This document shows, one piece after another, positions 47,096 through 55,794 of a stretch of DNA of 64,000 nucleotides. Within the stretch, counting starts at the first letter, position 1. Every line of letters starts with the position of its first letter. A program made the position numbers and the translations under genes. The stretch covers positions 49,483-113,482 of the forward strand of contig CAYMAZ010000006.1 of assembly GCA_964388575.1 (NCBI GenBank). The letters run 5' to 3'. Source of the stretch: CAYMAZ01 sp964388575. GTDB taxonomy: Bacteria; Bacteroidota; Bacteroidia; Bacteroidales; DTU049. Below the pieces are notes generated by a model that was not told where the DNA came from, searched no databases, and saw only the letters and a program-made list of their open reading frames with translations.

Positions 47096-47223
47096 ATATT
47101 CGTTGTTTTATATGTTTCTGTTTACAAAATTAATATGTGAAAAATGTAAATACAATAGGTGAAAATATAAGATATCAACAACTGTTAATAACTTTGTTAA
47201 TTTTCTTCTGAACTCGTTTGTAA

Positions 47224-48471
47224 TCACAATAATTTATTAGTTACTGCCTTCTTGGCCTCTCTTTCGAAGTTAGAAAGATAGTTTTCTGTTGTCTGTTTGT
47301 CCCGGTGGCCTAAACTTTCCTGTATAAATTCCACGCTGACACCTGATCGTTTCAATACTGTTGCAAATGTATGTCTGGCTGTATAAGTGGTAATTTTAGG
47401 CAATTCGAGAAGATCAGTTATCAGTGCCATTGTCTTATTAATGTTTTGCACCATCTGCTGAACAGCTCTATATTGATTTTCGGGTGTCATGCCGTCTTTT
47501 AATATAGGAAAGATATATTTGCCTGTTTTTGTGCCGTATAAGTCCATTATACGCCCTGTTTCCTGATGGATCGGTATTTCTATTAACTTAGGTTGTTTTT
47601 TGCTCGCTCGGATCGTCTTTTGGCGTTTGTAGCAAATAAAATCATTATCAATGTCAGCATATTTCAAATTTACCACGTCTTTAATATTCATGCCATTGCA
47701 TAAATAACTGAACATCCATAAATCTTTGTAGTAATTCCTGTATTGATTTTCACCTGAGAAGCGGAAAGCTGCGACCTGTTGAAGCTGTTCAAATGTCAAT
47801 GCCTTTTTTATGTTTGCGCCTGTGGGTATCTGATATTTTCTAAATGGGTATTGATCCGCCGGTAACACTCCATCAATAATCTTCTGATTAAACACTGTTC
47901 TAACATTGCGCAAATATATGCCAACAGTTGTAAGTGATCCGCCTTTGTCTATGAACCACTTTTCATATTTTTCGAAAAATTTAGGTGTACATTTCTCAAA
48001 CTTCAATGCCTTTGCTTCGGTGAACTGCTTGAGTGATTGTAATGCACACATCAAACATGAAGCTGTTGAAATTCTGCCTTCGCTCTTCAGCATGTCAGCA
48101 CGTTGTTTCAGTGATATAAATAAATCTTTCGGGTCATGCTCTGGTTCTTTGTCAAAAAATCGTTCCCTGAAGGCCTCAAGTGAGAAATATTCATATTCAT
48201 TCAGTAACTTAGTTGCAATGTTTTGAGCATTCTGTTGTATGTCAGTAAGTAAAAATTTCAACTGCAATAACTTGTCATCACTTTTGCCATTACTGAAAAT
48301 CTTTCTAAACTCGTTTTGTGTTAATAGAATAGATTGGCCGGCAGAGTCCCTGACAGTAACGAAATATTGTTTTCTCTGATATGTGATCCTGAGTAATACC
48401 GGAAATTTGCCGTCTTTCAACATGCGAGTCGATTTCAATGTGATTGCTGTTGTTATACTATTTTTTTTCAT
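47224..48471 (-). CDS. Tyrosine site-specific integrase
   Basis: 415 residues. SAM-like core-binding domain (about 110-205) followed by catalytic domain: box I CNGMNIKDVVNLKYADI, beta-hairpin Lys in KRQKTIRASKKQ, TYTARHTFATVL with Arg near 366, LGHRDKQTTENYL with Tyr398. The first catalytic Arg is replaced by Asn (NGMN), as in part of the Bacteroidota integrase family; IntDOT likewise lacks it (Ser). Its start lies 29 bp from three arm-type repeats, so it may regulate itself. Confidence 0.95.
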   Translation of the reverse strand: MKKNSITTAITLKSTRMLKDGKFPVLLRITYQRKQYFVTVRDSAGQSILLTQNEFRKIFSNGKSDDKLLQLKFLLTDIQQNAQNIATKLLNEYEYFSLEAFRERFFDKEPEHDPKDLFISLKQRADMLKSEGRISTASCLMCALQSLKQFTEAKALKFEKCTPKFFEKYEKWFIDKGGSLTTVGIYLRNVRTVFNQKIIDGVLPADQYPFRKYQIPTGANIKKALTFEQLQQVAAFRFSGENQYRNYYKDLWMFSYLCNGMNIKDVVNLKYADIDNDFICYKRQKTIRASKKQPKLIEIPIHQETGRIMDLYGTKTGKYIFPILKDGMTPENQYRAVQQMVQNINKTMALITDLLELPKITTYTARHTFATVLKRSGVSVEFIQESLGHRDKQTTENYLSNFEREAKKAVTNKLL

Positions 48472-48499
48472 GGCCGTTGGTTTTTAGTTCAAAAAAAAA

Positions 48500-48533
48500 G
48501 TTACCTACAAAATGACCTACATTATTACCTACA
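48500..48533 (+). repeat. Three TTACCTACA-type repeats at 12-bp spacing, right end
   Basis: GTTACCTACA at 48500, ATGACCTACA at 48512 and ATTACCTACA at 48524, each 12 bp apart and in the same orientation as the pair at 44210. Between here and attR (48534-48661) the DNA is very AT-rich with no gene. Confidence 0.78.
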
Positions 48534-48661
48534 AAAGTAATAAATATTTAACAATGATAAAATAAAAATACAATAAAGATATTAACAAAAGTATTGATAT
48601 TACTTCATTTCAGAAAAATATAAAATTGTGATAAAAAAGAAAAAAAATAGTAAAAAATATA

Positions 48662-48705
48662 ACTACGGATCAGAAGGTTTCAGGTTTGAATCCTGACGGA
48701 GTCAC
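48662..48705 (+). repeat. attR: right 44-bp direct repeat (displaced tRNA-Arg 3' end)
   Basis: Identical to 44119-44162. It lacks the tRNA 5' half, so it is not a gene. The host terminator hairpin follows at once. Confidence 0.97.
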
Positions 48706-48713
48706 GAAAAATC

Positions 48714-48748
48714 AAAGAGTTACAGGAAAATTGTAACTCTTTTTTTTA
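48714..48748 (+). terminator. Original terminator of tRNA-Arg, now stranded behind attR
   Basis: Stem AGAGTTACA (48716-48724) / TGTAACTCT (48732-48740) with a 9-T run. Confidence 0.88.
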
Positions 48749-48807
48749 TTATCAACACTCACGAAAATAATTGATACCATGCAGTTTAAAATGTTTTTTT
48801 AACTAAT

Positions 48808-48840
48808 AAAAAAGACGCTTCCCCCAAAGCGTCTTTTCTT
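48808..48840 (-). terminator. Intrinsic terminator of yqgE
   Basis: Stem AAGACGCT (48812-48819) / AGCGTCTT (48828-48835), A-run to the left giving U-run on the minus strand, 25 bp past the yqgE stop. Confidence 0.87.
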
Positions 48841-48864
48841 TAATTTGACTTCGTATATGAGGTA

Positions 48865-49449
48865 TTAATTCATACCGGGATCTTCCGGCATCTTTGTCCA
48901 GAATTTAAACTTCATGCCAAGTTTGGTGACCATGGCATTCCAAATTTCATTGGGGTGCAGGTTCCAGATGTCAAGTGCTGAAGCACTGAGTACTGCCCAA
49001 CTGTTGAGCTTCAGTTCCTTTTCAAGTTGTTTCGGTTCCCATCCTGAATATCCAACATAAAATCTGATGTTAGAGTTGTCTACAACTTTCAGACTGATAA
49101 GTTCGTTCACCTGATCAATATTTCCGCCCCAGTATAGTCCGGGACTGATCTCTATTGAATCTTCAATAACTTGTCCGAGTGTATGAAGGAAGTAAATATT
49201 TCTCATATCAACCGGCCCGCCAAGGTAGATCCCTGCATTTAATACCGGTGAATTTTTAATAATCTGATTAAAACTGACATCCATTGGTTTGTTGAGCATT
49301 ATGCCAACAGATCCCTCTTTTTCAGAATGTTCAATCAGTAAAACCACTGAGCGTCTGAAGTATGCATCTTGAAGTAAAGGCTCTGAAATAAGCAGTTTCC
49401 CGGATCCGGGCTTCACAGAGTTGCTTTTAATTTTGTATTGATGTTCCAT
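48865..49449 (-). CDS. yqgE: YqgE/AlgH family protein
   Basis: 194 residues. Family signatures: SGKLLISEPLLQDAYFRRSV, EGSVGIMLNKPMD, GIYLGGPVDMRNIYFLHTLG and FYVGYSGWEPKQLEKELK. A cytoplasmic protein of unknown biochemical function. Divergent from the murL-like gene with a 46-bp gap. Confidence 0.95.
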   Translation of the reverse strand: MEHQYKIKSNSVKPGSGKLLISEPLLQDAYFRRSVVLLIEHSEKEGSVGIMLNKPMDVSFNQIIKNSPVLNAGIYLGGPVDMRNIYFLHTLGQVIEDSIEISPGLYWGGNIDQVNELISLKVVDNSNIRFYVGYSGWEPKQLEKELKLNSWAVLSASALDIWNLHPNEIWNAMVTKLGMKFKFWTKMPEDPGMN

Positions 49450-49466
49450 AGTTGGGGAATTATTTC

Positions 49467-49474
49467 TAATTTTG
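49467..49474 (+). promoter_or_regulatory. -7 promoter box of murL-murD
   Basis: TAATTTTG matches TAnnTTTG, 21 bp before the ATG at 49496. Confidence 0.5.
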
Positions 49475-49495
49475 ACAATTGAGTTTTAATAGTTT

Positions 49496-50884
49496 ATGAA
49501 TAGAAATTTAAATTTCGACAAATATACAGAGCTACGAAAGCAATTTCAAACATTTTCCTTTGAAGGTTTTAATTATCAGATAAACCATAACATTTTAACT
49601 GTAAATTTTAACTTTAGTTTGGATGGTAAATCAAATTTCAGGCCAAAAACAAGTTTTTATTTTAAAGATCATCTTCTGAATGTCGATTCAGATGTTTTGG
49701 AATCATTGCTCTTCCATATTGGAATGGTGGAGCTGATCAGCTATTGGAAAGCAGCCTGTCCGCCGAAAGTAATTATAAAACCCTTCAAGCTTGATTATGA
49801 ACAGATTAAATGGTGGAAGAAACTCTGGTTTAACGGATTGGGAGAGTTCTTCTGGTTGAATTCAATACCTGAAACACAAGAAGATTTTCTGACAATTTCA
49901 TGTGAGTCCGAAAGGCACTTCAATGAAATAGATCACTATTCCAGGCGAAGTGGTATGATCGTTCCAATTGGCGGAGGCAAAGATTCTGTTGTCAGTGTTG
50001 AGTTTCTCAGGTCAGCCGGAATTGAGGTTTTCCCCATGATGGTGAATCCAAGAGATGCCATGACTCAAACTGTTGAGGTTGGCAAAATCCCCAATAGCCA
50101 AACATTTGTCATTGAAAGGGAAATTGATCCTCAGCTATTACAACTTAATGATGAAGGATATCTGAACGGACATACCCCTTTTTCATCATTGTTGGCTTTT
50201 CATTCGCTTCTGATTTCGTATGTTTCAGGAATTTCTAAAATTGCGCTCAGTAATGAATCAAGTGCCAACGAGTCAACAGTACCAGGCACAAATATTAATC
50301 ATCAGTACTCCAAGTCACTTGAATTTGAAAATGATTTCAGGAAATATGTTTTTCAGTTCATTTCAAAAGAAATGAATTATTTCAGTGTTCTTCGCCCACT
50401 TTCGGAATTACAGATCGCATCTATATTCAGTCATTTCGAACAGTATTTTCAAACATTTAAAAGTTGTAATGCCGGAAGTAAAAAGAATATCTGGTGCGGA
50501 CGCTGTCCGAAATGCTTATTTACAGCAATCATCCTGCTTCCTTTTACAGGCCCCGACAAACTAAAGCAGATTTTCGGGTATGATCTTTTCGATAATCAGG
50601 ATTTATTGCCTGTTTTCAGGCAGCTGACAGGAATTGATGAAGTGAAACCCTTTGAATGTGTTGGGACAACAGAAGAAATTAACTTAGCGCTGAATTTTTC
50701 TGTACAAAAATACTTCTCCAACAATCCCCTTCCGTTTCTGATAAATTATTTTATTCTGAGTGGAAAAAGAATGCCGGTCAGCGAAAAGAATTTTCAAGAA
50801 ACAATTACGATGCATTTTGATGAAAATCACAACCTAACCCATGAACTTTATGCAATACTCAAAGAATTTATCAGAGATTTTTAA
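49496..50884 (+). CDS. murL: MurL-like UDP-MurNAc-L-Ala-L-Glu epimerase
   Basis: 462 residues, no signal peptide. A PP-loop ATP pyrophosphatase motif VPIGGGKDSVVSVEF (Gly159-Ser164) identifies an adenylating enzyme; NPRDAMTQTVEVG, ALSNESSANES and a Cys motif CGRCPKC near residue 333 follow. Length and motif order fit MurL of Xanthomonas, which uses ATP to invert the terminal L-Glu of UDP-MurNAc-L-Ala-L-Glu to D-Glu. The overlap with a murD gene, as in Xanthomonas murD2-murL, strongly supports this. Other PP-loop proteins are the alternative. Confidence 0.8.
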   Translation: MNRNLNFDKYTELRKQFQTFSFEGFNYQINHNILTVNFNFSLDGKSNFRPKTSFYFKDHLLNVDSDVLESLLFHIGMVELISYWKAACPPKVIIKPFKLDYEQIKWWKKLWFNGLGEFFWLNSIPETQEDFLTISCESERHFNEIDHYSRRSGMIVPIGGGKDSVVSVEFLRSAGIEVFPMMVNPRDAMTQTVEVGKIPNSQTFVIEREIDPQLLQLNDEGYLNGHTPFSSLLAFHSLLISYVSGISKIALSNESSANESTVPGTNINHQYSKSLEFENDFRKYVFQFISKEMNYFSVLRPLSELQIASIFSHFEQYFQTFKSCNAGSKKNIWCGRCPKCLFTAIILLPFTGPDKLKQIFGYDLFDNQDLLPVFRQLTGIDEVKPFECVGTTEEINLALNFSVQKYFSNNPLPFLINYFILSGKRMPVSEKNFQETITMHFDENHNLTHELYAILKEFIRDF

Positions 50885-52235
50885 AAGTGAATTGTCAGGT
50901 TATCAGAAAGTTGGCATTATTGGGTATGGTCGTGAGGGAAAGTCAAGCTTTGCACTGATCAGAAAATATTGTCCTGATGTGGACATAATTGTTTCTGACA
51001 AAAATCAAGATGTTCTGGATGCAGAAGATTTGAAGCAGGACAGTTTTGTGGAAGTGATTGGTGGAAAACAGTATTTACAAATTTTGGAAAGATGTGATGT
51101 GGTGTATGTATCACCCGGAATTTCATTATTGGGAATGACTGTTCCTACCCACATAAGGATTACATCTCAAACTGATTTTTTGTTCAGACACTTTTCAGAA
51201 AAAATTGTTGCTGTCACAGGAACCAAGGGAAAAAGTACAACAGCATCGCTGATCGCACACATTTTGCGCAAAAAGCACAGTAATGTTCCGCTTGCAGGAA
51301 ATATCGGGATACCACCGTTTGATATTTTGGAACAATTGATCGCAGTTAAATATGCTGTATTTGAGGTTTCTTCCCATCAGTTACAGTATGTGACATCATC
51401 ACCCGGTGTTGCTGTTTTGTTGAATTTATTTCCTGAACATCTTGATTATTATCCGGATACCGAGTCCTATTATAAAGCGAAGCAAAACATTTTCAAACAC
51501 AGCAATCACGGAGACTGTGTTATAGTAAATAAAGATGATCCTGAAATTCAAAAGATTCATCTATCCCGGCACGCTGTTGTGCTCAGATATTCAGTCAGAG
51601 AAACAGAATATGTGAGTGCGTGGATTGACCACGATGATTTATACACAAATGTTAATGGACTTTCAAAAATTGTAAAGTCTCATGAAATAATGTTGCCGGG
51701 AAAACATAACATTTCGAATTGCCTGGCAGCCATATGTGCATGTTCATTCTTAGGGCTCACTTCAGAGGAAATGCATGAGGGAATCAAAACCTTCAGAGGG
51801 TTGCCTCACAGAATGGAATGTATTGATTCAGGGTCAGACCGAAAATTTTACAATGACAGCATTGCGACGATCCCGGAAGCGACCCTTGCTGCTGTTGAAG
51901 CACTGAAACCAGTTGCCACACTGATCCTGGGAGGGATGGACAGGGGGCTTTCATATGATGAGTTTCTGAATAAACTTCAGCTGACTGATATCAGAAACGT
52001 TTGTTTTTACGGAGAAGCCGGACTCAGAATGTTTGAGGAGGTTGGCAAATTACATACTCTGAAAAATAATGTGTATTTCCGCAATTTTGAAGAATGTGTG
52101 CTGCACGCAATTTCTCTGACGAGAGAAAACGAAACCTGTCTTTTATCTCCTGCTGCATCCAGTTATGATCAGTTTAAAAATTTTGAAGAAAGGGGTGAGG
52201 TGTTCAGAAAAATCATTGCAAAACATTTTCATTAG
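50841..52235 (+). CDS. murD: MurD-type ligase, possibly L-glutamate specific (MurD2-like)
   Basis: 464 residues. UDP-MurNAc-L-Ala:glutamate ligase. N-terminal Rossmann-like part GIIGYGREGKSSF, then ATP motif VTGTKGKSTTASLIAH near 124, SSHQLQYV near 178, NLFPEHLDYYPD, LPGKHNISNCLAA, RGLPHRMEC and YNDSIATIPEATLAA. It overlaps murL by 44 bp (or 35 if the in-frame ATG at 50850 is used), so translation is coupled. It is outside a dcw cluster. With MurL next door it probably adds L-Glu rather than D-Glu; sequence alone cannot settle the stereospecificity. Confidence 0.9.
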   Translation: MNFMQYSKNLSEIFKSELSGYQKVGIIGYGREGKSSFALIRKYCPDVDIIVSDKNQDVLDAEDLKQDSFVEVIGGKQYLQILERCDVVYVSPGISLLGMTVPTHIRITSQTDFLFRHFSEKIVAVTGTKGKSTTASLIAHILRKKHSNVPLAGNIGIPPFDILEQLIAVKYAVFEVSSHQLQYVTSSPGVAVLLNLFPEHLDYYPDTESYYKAKQNIFKHSNHGDCVIVNKDDPEIQKIHLSRHAVVLRYSVRETEYVSAWIDHDDLYTNVNGLSKIVKSHEIMLPGKHNISNCLAAICACSFLGLTSEEMHEGIKTFRGLPHRMECIDSGSDRKFYNDSIATIPEATLAAVEALKPVATLILGGMDRGLSYDEFLNKLQLTDIRNVCFYGEAGLRMFEEVGKLHTLKNNVYFRNFEECVLHAISLTRENETCLLSPAASSYDQFKNFEERGEVFRKIIAKHFH

Positions 52236-52323
52236 TCAGTTTTTTAAAACACTCAGGGGCTAACAAGGCTCAGAAATTTATGCAGTTTGTGTAAATTTTG
52301 TAAAAAAGTTAGGTAAAAATTCG

Positions 52324-52331
52324 TATTTTTG
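52324..52331 (+). promoter_or_regulatory. -7 promoter box of the hybrid sensor kinase
   Basis: TATTTTTG matches TAnnTTTG, 17 bp before the ATG at 52349. Confidence 0.5.
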
Positions 52332-52348
52332 TTGGAATATTTCTCCCA

Positions 52349-55213
52349 ATGAAAGATTATCAGTTAAAAATTTTACTGAATTTAAAAAGCTGTGATGTCC
52401 CAGCAGTCTTAAACAGAATTGCCCTTTTTCTATTTTTTTTGTTTCTTTCAATTGGTATTTATGCAAACACTGTCAGGGTTGGCATCTACCAGAACAGTCC
52501 CAAAGTGTATCAGGATGCAAACGGCATACCGCAGGGATTGTTTGTTGATTTAATTGAATACGTTGCGGAAAAGGAGAAGTGGGATGTTCAATATATGTTT
52601 GGAACATGGTCAGAACAGATTGAAAGTTTACAGAACGGCAGGATTGACATTATGGCAGATGTTGCATGGTCAGAAAGCAGAGACAGTGTTTTTAGTTTTC
52701 ATCAGATTTTGGTCATACAGTCATGGCTTCAGGTTTTTGCCTATGGAAACAATCAGTATTTCAGTACTGATGACCTTACAGGAAAACACATCGGCGTTTT
52801 GTCTGGCTCAGTCCAGGAAGAGTTTTTCAAATCAAAATTTTCACAGTTTTTTGGAGCTGAAATTTTTATCCATGTGTTTGAGGATTACAAATCAATCGTA
52901 GAAGCACTTGAAACACATGTGATCGATGTGATGATTGCAGACAGATTTTTTTTCAATTCGGATCTGAAGACTGACAGCATTGTTGCAACATCTTTGCTTT
53001 TTCAACCAACAGGCTTGTTTTTTGCTGCCAAAAAAGATGAAAACATACATCTTCTGAATGCAATTGACAAACATTTGATTCAGTTGAAAAATGATCCTGA
53101 GTCAATTTACTACCAATCATTGAACAAACATCTTGATTATAATTCAAAAGAACACAGACATGTTGTTCTAAAATGGATTTTTGTGATTACAGGACTCTTG
53201 TTGGTTATTGTGTTGTTAAATATGCTGATCCTTCGAAACAGGATTCGAACAAGGACAAAGGAATTGATCAGCAAAAACAAAGAACTTGAGGAAAAGGAGC
53301 GGAATTACCGTGAAATTTTCAATTCTACACGTGATGCCATCTTTGTACATGATATTGAAACAGGCGAAATTCTTGATGTAAACCAGACAATGATTGATCT
53401 TTATGGGTATCATAATAAGCAGGAAGCCCTTGATCTGGAATCAAGAAAAAGTTTTGTGCCTGACGATTCAGAATATTCTTTTCTGAACGCATTAGAGAAG
53501 CTGAGATTTGCAAAGGAAAACGGAGGAGTGAGTTTTGAGTGGCTTGCGTGTAGAAAAAATGGGGAAGATTTCTGGGTTGACATCAGACTTATCCGGACCA
53601 AAATCGCAGGAACTGATAGAATTTTAGCATTTGTTAGAGATATCCATGACCGTAAAAGAATGGAAAAAGAAGTTGAATCTGCAACAGCACTTTTTCACAC
53701 GCTTGCATTAAACTCTCCTGTTGGAATTTTCAGGACAAATGCTTATGGAGAAACAATTTATGTGAATCCTGCCTGGTCAAAGTTGACAGGAGTTTCCGTT
53801 GAAGATGCTTTTGGATATGGTTGGGCAGAAATAATTCATCCTGATGAAAAAGAAAGGATTATTCATGAATGGAAAGAACGTTTTGCAAAGCGTATTCCTT
53901 CAAATGCAGAATATCGGCTTTTAAAAGACAATGGTTCTGTAGTCTGGGTACTTGGTAGTGCTGTCCCTGATTATTCAGGAAACGAGTTTCAGGGTTATGT
54001 TGGGACCATGACTGATATTACTTTGGTGAAGGAAGCTGAACTTGAAATACAGAAAAAAAATGAAGAGTTGCTCATTGCAAAAGAACATGCTGAAGAAAGC
54101 AACAGGTTGAAGTCTTCTTTTCTTGCAAATCTTTCTCATGAGATCCGTACACCCATGAATGCAATCGCAGGTTTTGCTTCATTACTTGAAAAAACAATCG
54201 GAGATGATGAAAAACTGAAACAATTCGGAGCAATTATTCATCAGAGTTCAATACAACTTCTTTCCATTATTAATGACATTGTTGAGATTTCAATGATTGA
54301 AACAAAACAGATGTCGTTGAAATATCAGGATGTGGAACTGAAAACAGTTTTTGAGCACTTGTTTTCAATATACAGAAGTCAAATTCCTGAGAATAAAGAT
54401 GTTCAAATTTTCTTTCGCCTTTCAGAAGACTTGTTGAATTTTAAATTGAAAACTGATCCTGTAAAATTTGAACAGATTTTCTGCAACCTCATCGGGAATT
54501 CCTTAAAATTTACTGAGCAGGGTACAATAGAAATTATCTGCAAGATTCATAACAGGAATGAATTGTTGTTTTCTGTTAAAGATACAGGTATTGGCATCCC
54601 CTATGACGAACATGAAAAAGTTTTTGACAGGTTTTACAGGTGTGAGAATGAGATTTCTGTCCAGAAAGGTTCCGGCTTGGGGCTGGCTATAACAAAAGCA
54701 TATGTTGAAATGCTCGGAGGGAAAATATATCTACATTCAGAACTTGGAAAGGGTTCAGAGTTTTCGTTTACATTGCCTTATGTTGGCTCAAATCTTACCG
54801 AAGAAAAACAGGAAATGACAATCCCAATACATCAGAACAGCGGAAAGAAACCAAAAGTCCTGATTGTTGAGGATGAAGAAGTGAATATTTTGTTTTTGCG
54901 TACTGCATTGTCAGATTTTGACATTGATATTACTGAAACTGCTTATGCTCAGGAATCCGTGAAATTATGCAGGGAGCATAGGGATTTCAAATTGGTTTTA
55001 ATGGATGTCAAACTTAAAGATGGTTCGGGAATTGATGCGACTGTGATCATCAAAAAGGAATTTCCTGAAATTCCAGTGATCGTGCAAACGGCTTATGCCC
55101 TTCGGGAAGATTTGCTCAGAGCTCAGGAAGCCGGGTGTGATGACTTTCTTCCCAAACCTATCAGCCTGAAGAAACTGAGGGAACTTGTGGCAAAATATTT
55201 ATCCAATTCATAA
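52349..55213 (+). CDS. Hybrid sensor histidine kinase with periplasmic solute-binding domain
   Basis: 954 residues. Membrane segment 22-40; bacterial solute-binding family 3 domain (about 42-265, RVGIYQNSPKVYQDANGIPQ); second membrane segment (275-295); coiled coil; two PAS domains (about 320-440 and 445-565); HisKA with LANLSHEIRTPMNAI near 595; HATPase with NLIGNSLKF, DTGIGIP and GSGLGLAI; receiver (about 830-950) with phospho-Asp in LMDVKLKDG and TAYAL, PKPIS. It should sense a small periplasmic ligand, perhaps an amino acid. No output regulator is next to it. The ars genes begin 187 bp downstream but a link is unproven. Confidence 0.92.
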   Translation: MKDYQLKILLNLKSCDVPAVLNRIALFLFFLFLSIGIYANTVRVGIYQNSPKVYQDANGIPQGLFVDLIEYVAEKEKWDVQYMFGTWSEQIESLQNGRIDIMADVAWSESRDSVFSFHQILVIQSWLQVFAYGNNQYFSTDDLTGKHIGVLSGSVQEEFFKSKFSQFFGAEIFIHVFEDYKSIVEALETHVIDVMIADRFFFNSDLKTDSIVATSLLFQPTGLFFAAKKDENIHLLNAIDKHLIQLKNDPESIYYQSLNKHLDYNSKEHRHVVLKWIFVITGLLLVIVLLNMLILRNRIRTRTKELISKNKELEEKERNYREIFNSTRDAIFVHDIETGEILDVNQTMIDLYGYHNKQEALDLESRKSFVPDDSEYSFLNALEKLRFAKENGGVSFEWLACRKNGEDFWVDIRLIRTKIAGTDRILAFVRDIHDRKRMEKEVESATALFHTLALNSPVGIFRTNAYGETIYVNPAWSKLTGVSVEDAFGYGWAEIIHPDEKERIIHEWKERFAKRIPSNAEYRLLKDNGSVVWVLGSAVPDYSGNEFQGYVGTMTDITLVKEAELEIQKKNEELLIAKEHAEESNRLKSSFLANLSHEIRTPMNAIAGFASLLEKTIGDDEKLKQFGAIIHQSSIQLLSIINDIVEISMIETKQMSLKYQDVELKTVFEHLFSIYRSQIPENKDVQIFFRLSEDLLNFKLKTDPVKFEQIFCNLIGNSLKFTEQGTIEIICKIHNRNELLFSVKDTGIGIPYDEHEKVFDRFYRCENEISVQKGSGLGLAITKAYVEMLGGKIYLHSELGKGSEFSFTLPYVGSNLTEEKQEMTIPIHQNSGKKPKVLIVEDEEVNILFLRTALSDFDIDITETAYAQESVKLCREHRDFKLVLMDVKLKDGSGIDATVIIKKEFPEIPVIVQTAYALREDLLRAQEAGCDDFLPKPISLKKLRELVAKYLSNS

Positions 55214-55365
55214 GTTCTGCAAATTTAAAGAATCTGACACCGGAATATTCAGTATAACTGTTTTTACTGTGAAACCTGCTTGTAGTTGTACATGTTGTTG
55301 TTAGATTTAATTTTAAGTTTTGAATTGCATTAATTTTTTTCAAAATGCTTGTTTATATAAAAAAC

Positions 55366-55385
55366 ATTTCGTTAATTTGCGAAAT
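55366..55385. promoter_or_regulatory. Predicted ArsR operator 1
   Basis: Perfect palindrome ATTTCG-8nt-CGAAAT with spacer TTAATTTG. It lies 15 bp before the arsR ATG at 55400. The same half-sites and a similar spacer recur at 57641-57660. The spacer overlaps a -7-like TTAATTTG, fitting repression by promoter blocking. Confidence 0.75.
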
Positions 55386-55399
55386 ATAAAAATGAAATC

Positions 55400-55699
55400 A
55401 TGAGAAAAAAAATTCAATTTGAAGATGATGTGGTGCACATTGCACAAATGGCCAAAGCACTGAGCCATCCGGTACGGGTTCATATTTTACAGAAACTTTC
55501 ACATATGAATTCATGTTGTTACAGCGGAAATCTTGTTGATGAGCTGCCGGTGGGACGTTCAACACTTTCGCAGCATCTGAAGGAATTGAAATATGCCGGT
55601 TTGATCCAGGGAGAAATTGAACCACCCTATATAAAATATTGCCTCAATCGTGAGAACTGGGAGAAAATGAAAACGTTATTTGAGACATTATTTAATTGA
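55400..55699 (+). CDS. arsR: ArsR-family metal(loid)-responsive repressor 1
   Basis: 99 residues. Winged HTH: LSHPVRVHILQKL near 21, GRSTLSQHLKELKYAGLI near 52. Metal ligands are probably Cys39-Cys40 (NSCCYSG) with a further Cys in KYCLN near 82. It is a paralogue of the second ArsR at 58152. First gene of the arsenic island, followed after 95 bp by the permease. Confidence 0.92.
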   Translation: MRKKIQFEDDVVHIAQMAKALSHPVRVHILQKLSHMNSCCYSGNLVDELPVGRSTLSQHLKELKYAGLIQGEIEPPYIKYCLNRENWEKMKTLFETLFN

Positions 55700-55777
55700 A
55701 CCATATAAGACATATAAGAACATATAAGGTTTTTAATGCAGGTACTTTCTTAAATGATCTTATACCTTATATGGTTC
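55698..55777. repeat. Inverted repeat with internal CATATAAG direct repeats
   Basis: GAACCATATAAG (55698-55709) is the exact inverse of CTTATATGGTTC (55766-55777). Three ACATATAAG-like words in tandem follow the left arm. The hairpin would span 80 nt between arsR and the permease start. It may be a dispersed palindromic element or an mRNA-processing site that sets the arsR/permease ratio. Confidence 0.7.
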
Positions 55778-55794
55778 CTAACAAGTTAAAGTTT

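Larger units (their letters stand above)
44119..48705. mobile_element. Small integrative element in tRNA-Arg, about 4.54 kb
   Basis: Bounded by perfect 44-bp direct repeats (44119-44162 and 48662-48705). Contains, reading from the right end, tyrosine integrase, excisionase-like HTH protein, an unrecognised 336-residue protein, five 11-bp tandem repeats, a 112-residue protein and a DUF4468 cargo gene. No relaxase, capsid, terminase large subunit or conjugation gene is present. It could be a satellite or plasmid-derived integrative element that needs a helper to move. Everything needed for excision (int, xis-like, att) looks intact. Confidence 0.93.

Noticed and set aside
52349..55213. Sensor kinase as the regulator of the ars island
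   Set aside because: It has its own promoter, a solute-binding type 3 domain suited to organic ligands, and the ars units already have ArsR operators. Adjacency alone is not enough.
55696..55794. N-terminal extension of the DUF318 permease
   Set aside because: The extra 33 residues are a translation of the inverted repeat and CATATAAG words, and the first membrane helix follows the ATG at 55795.
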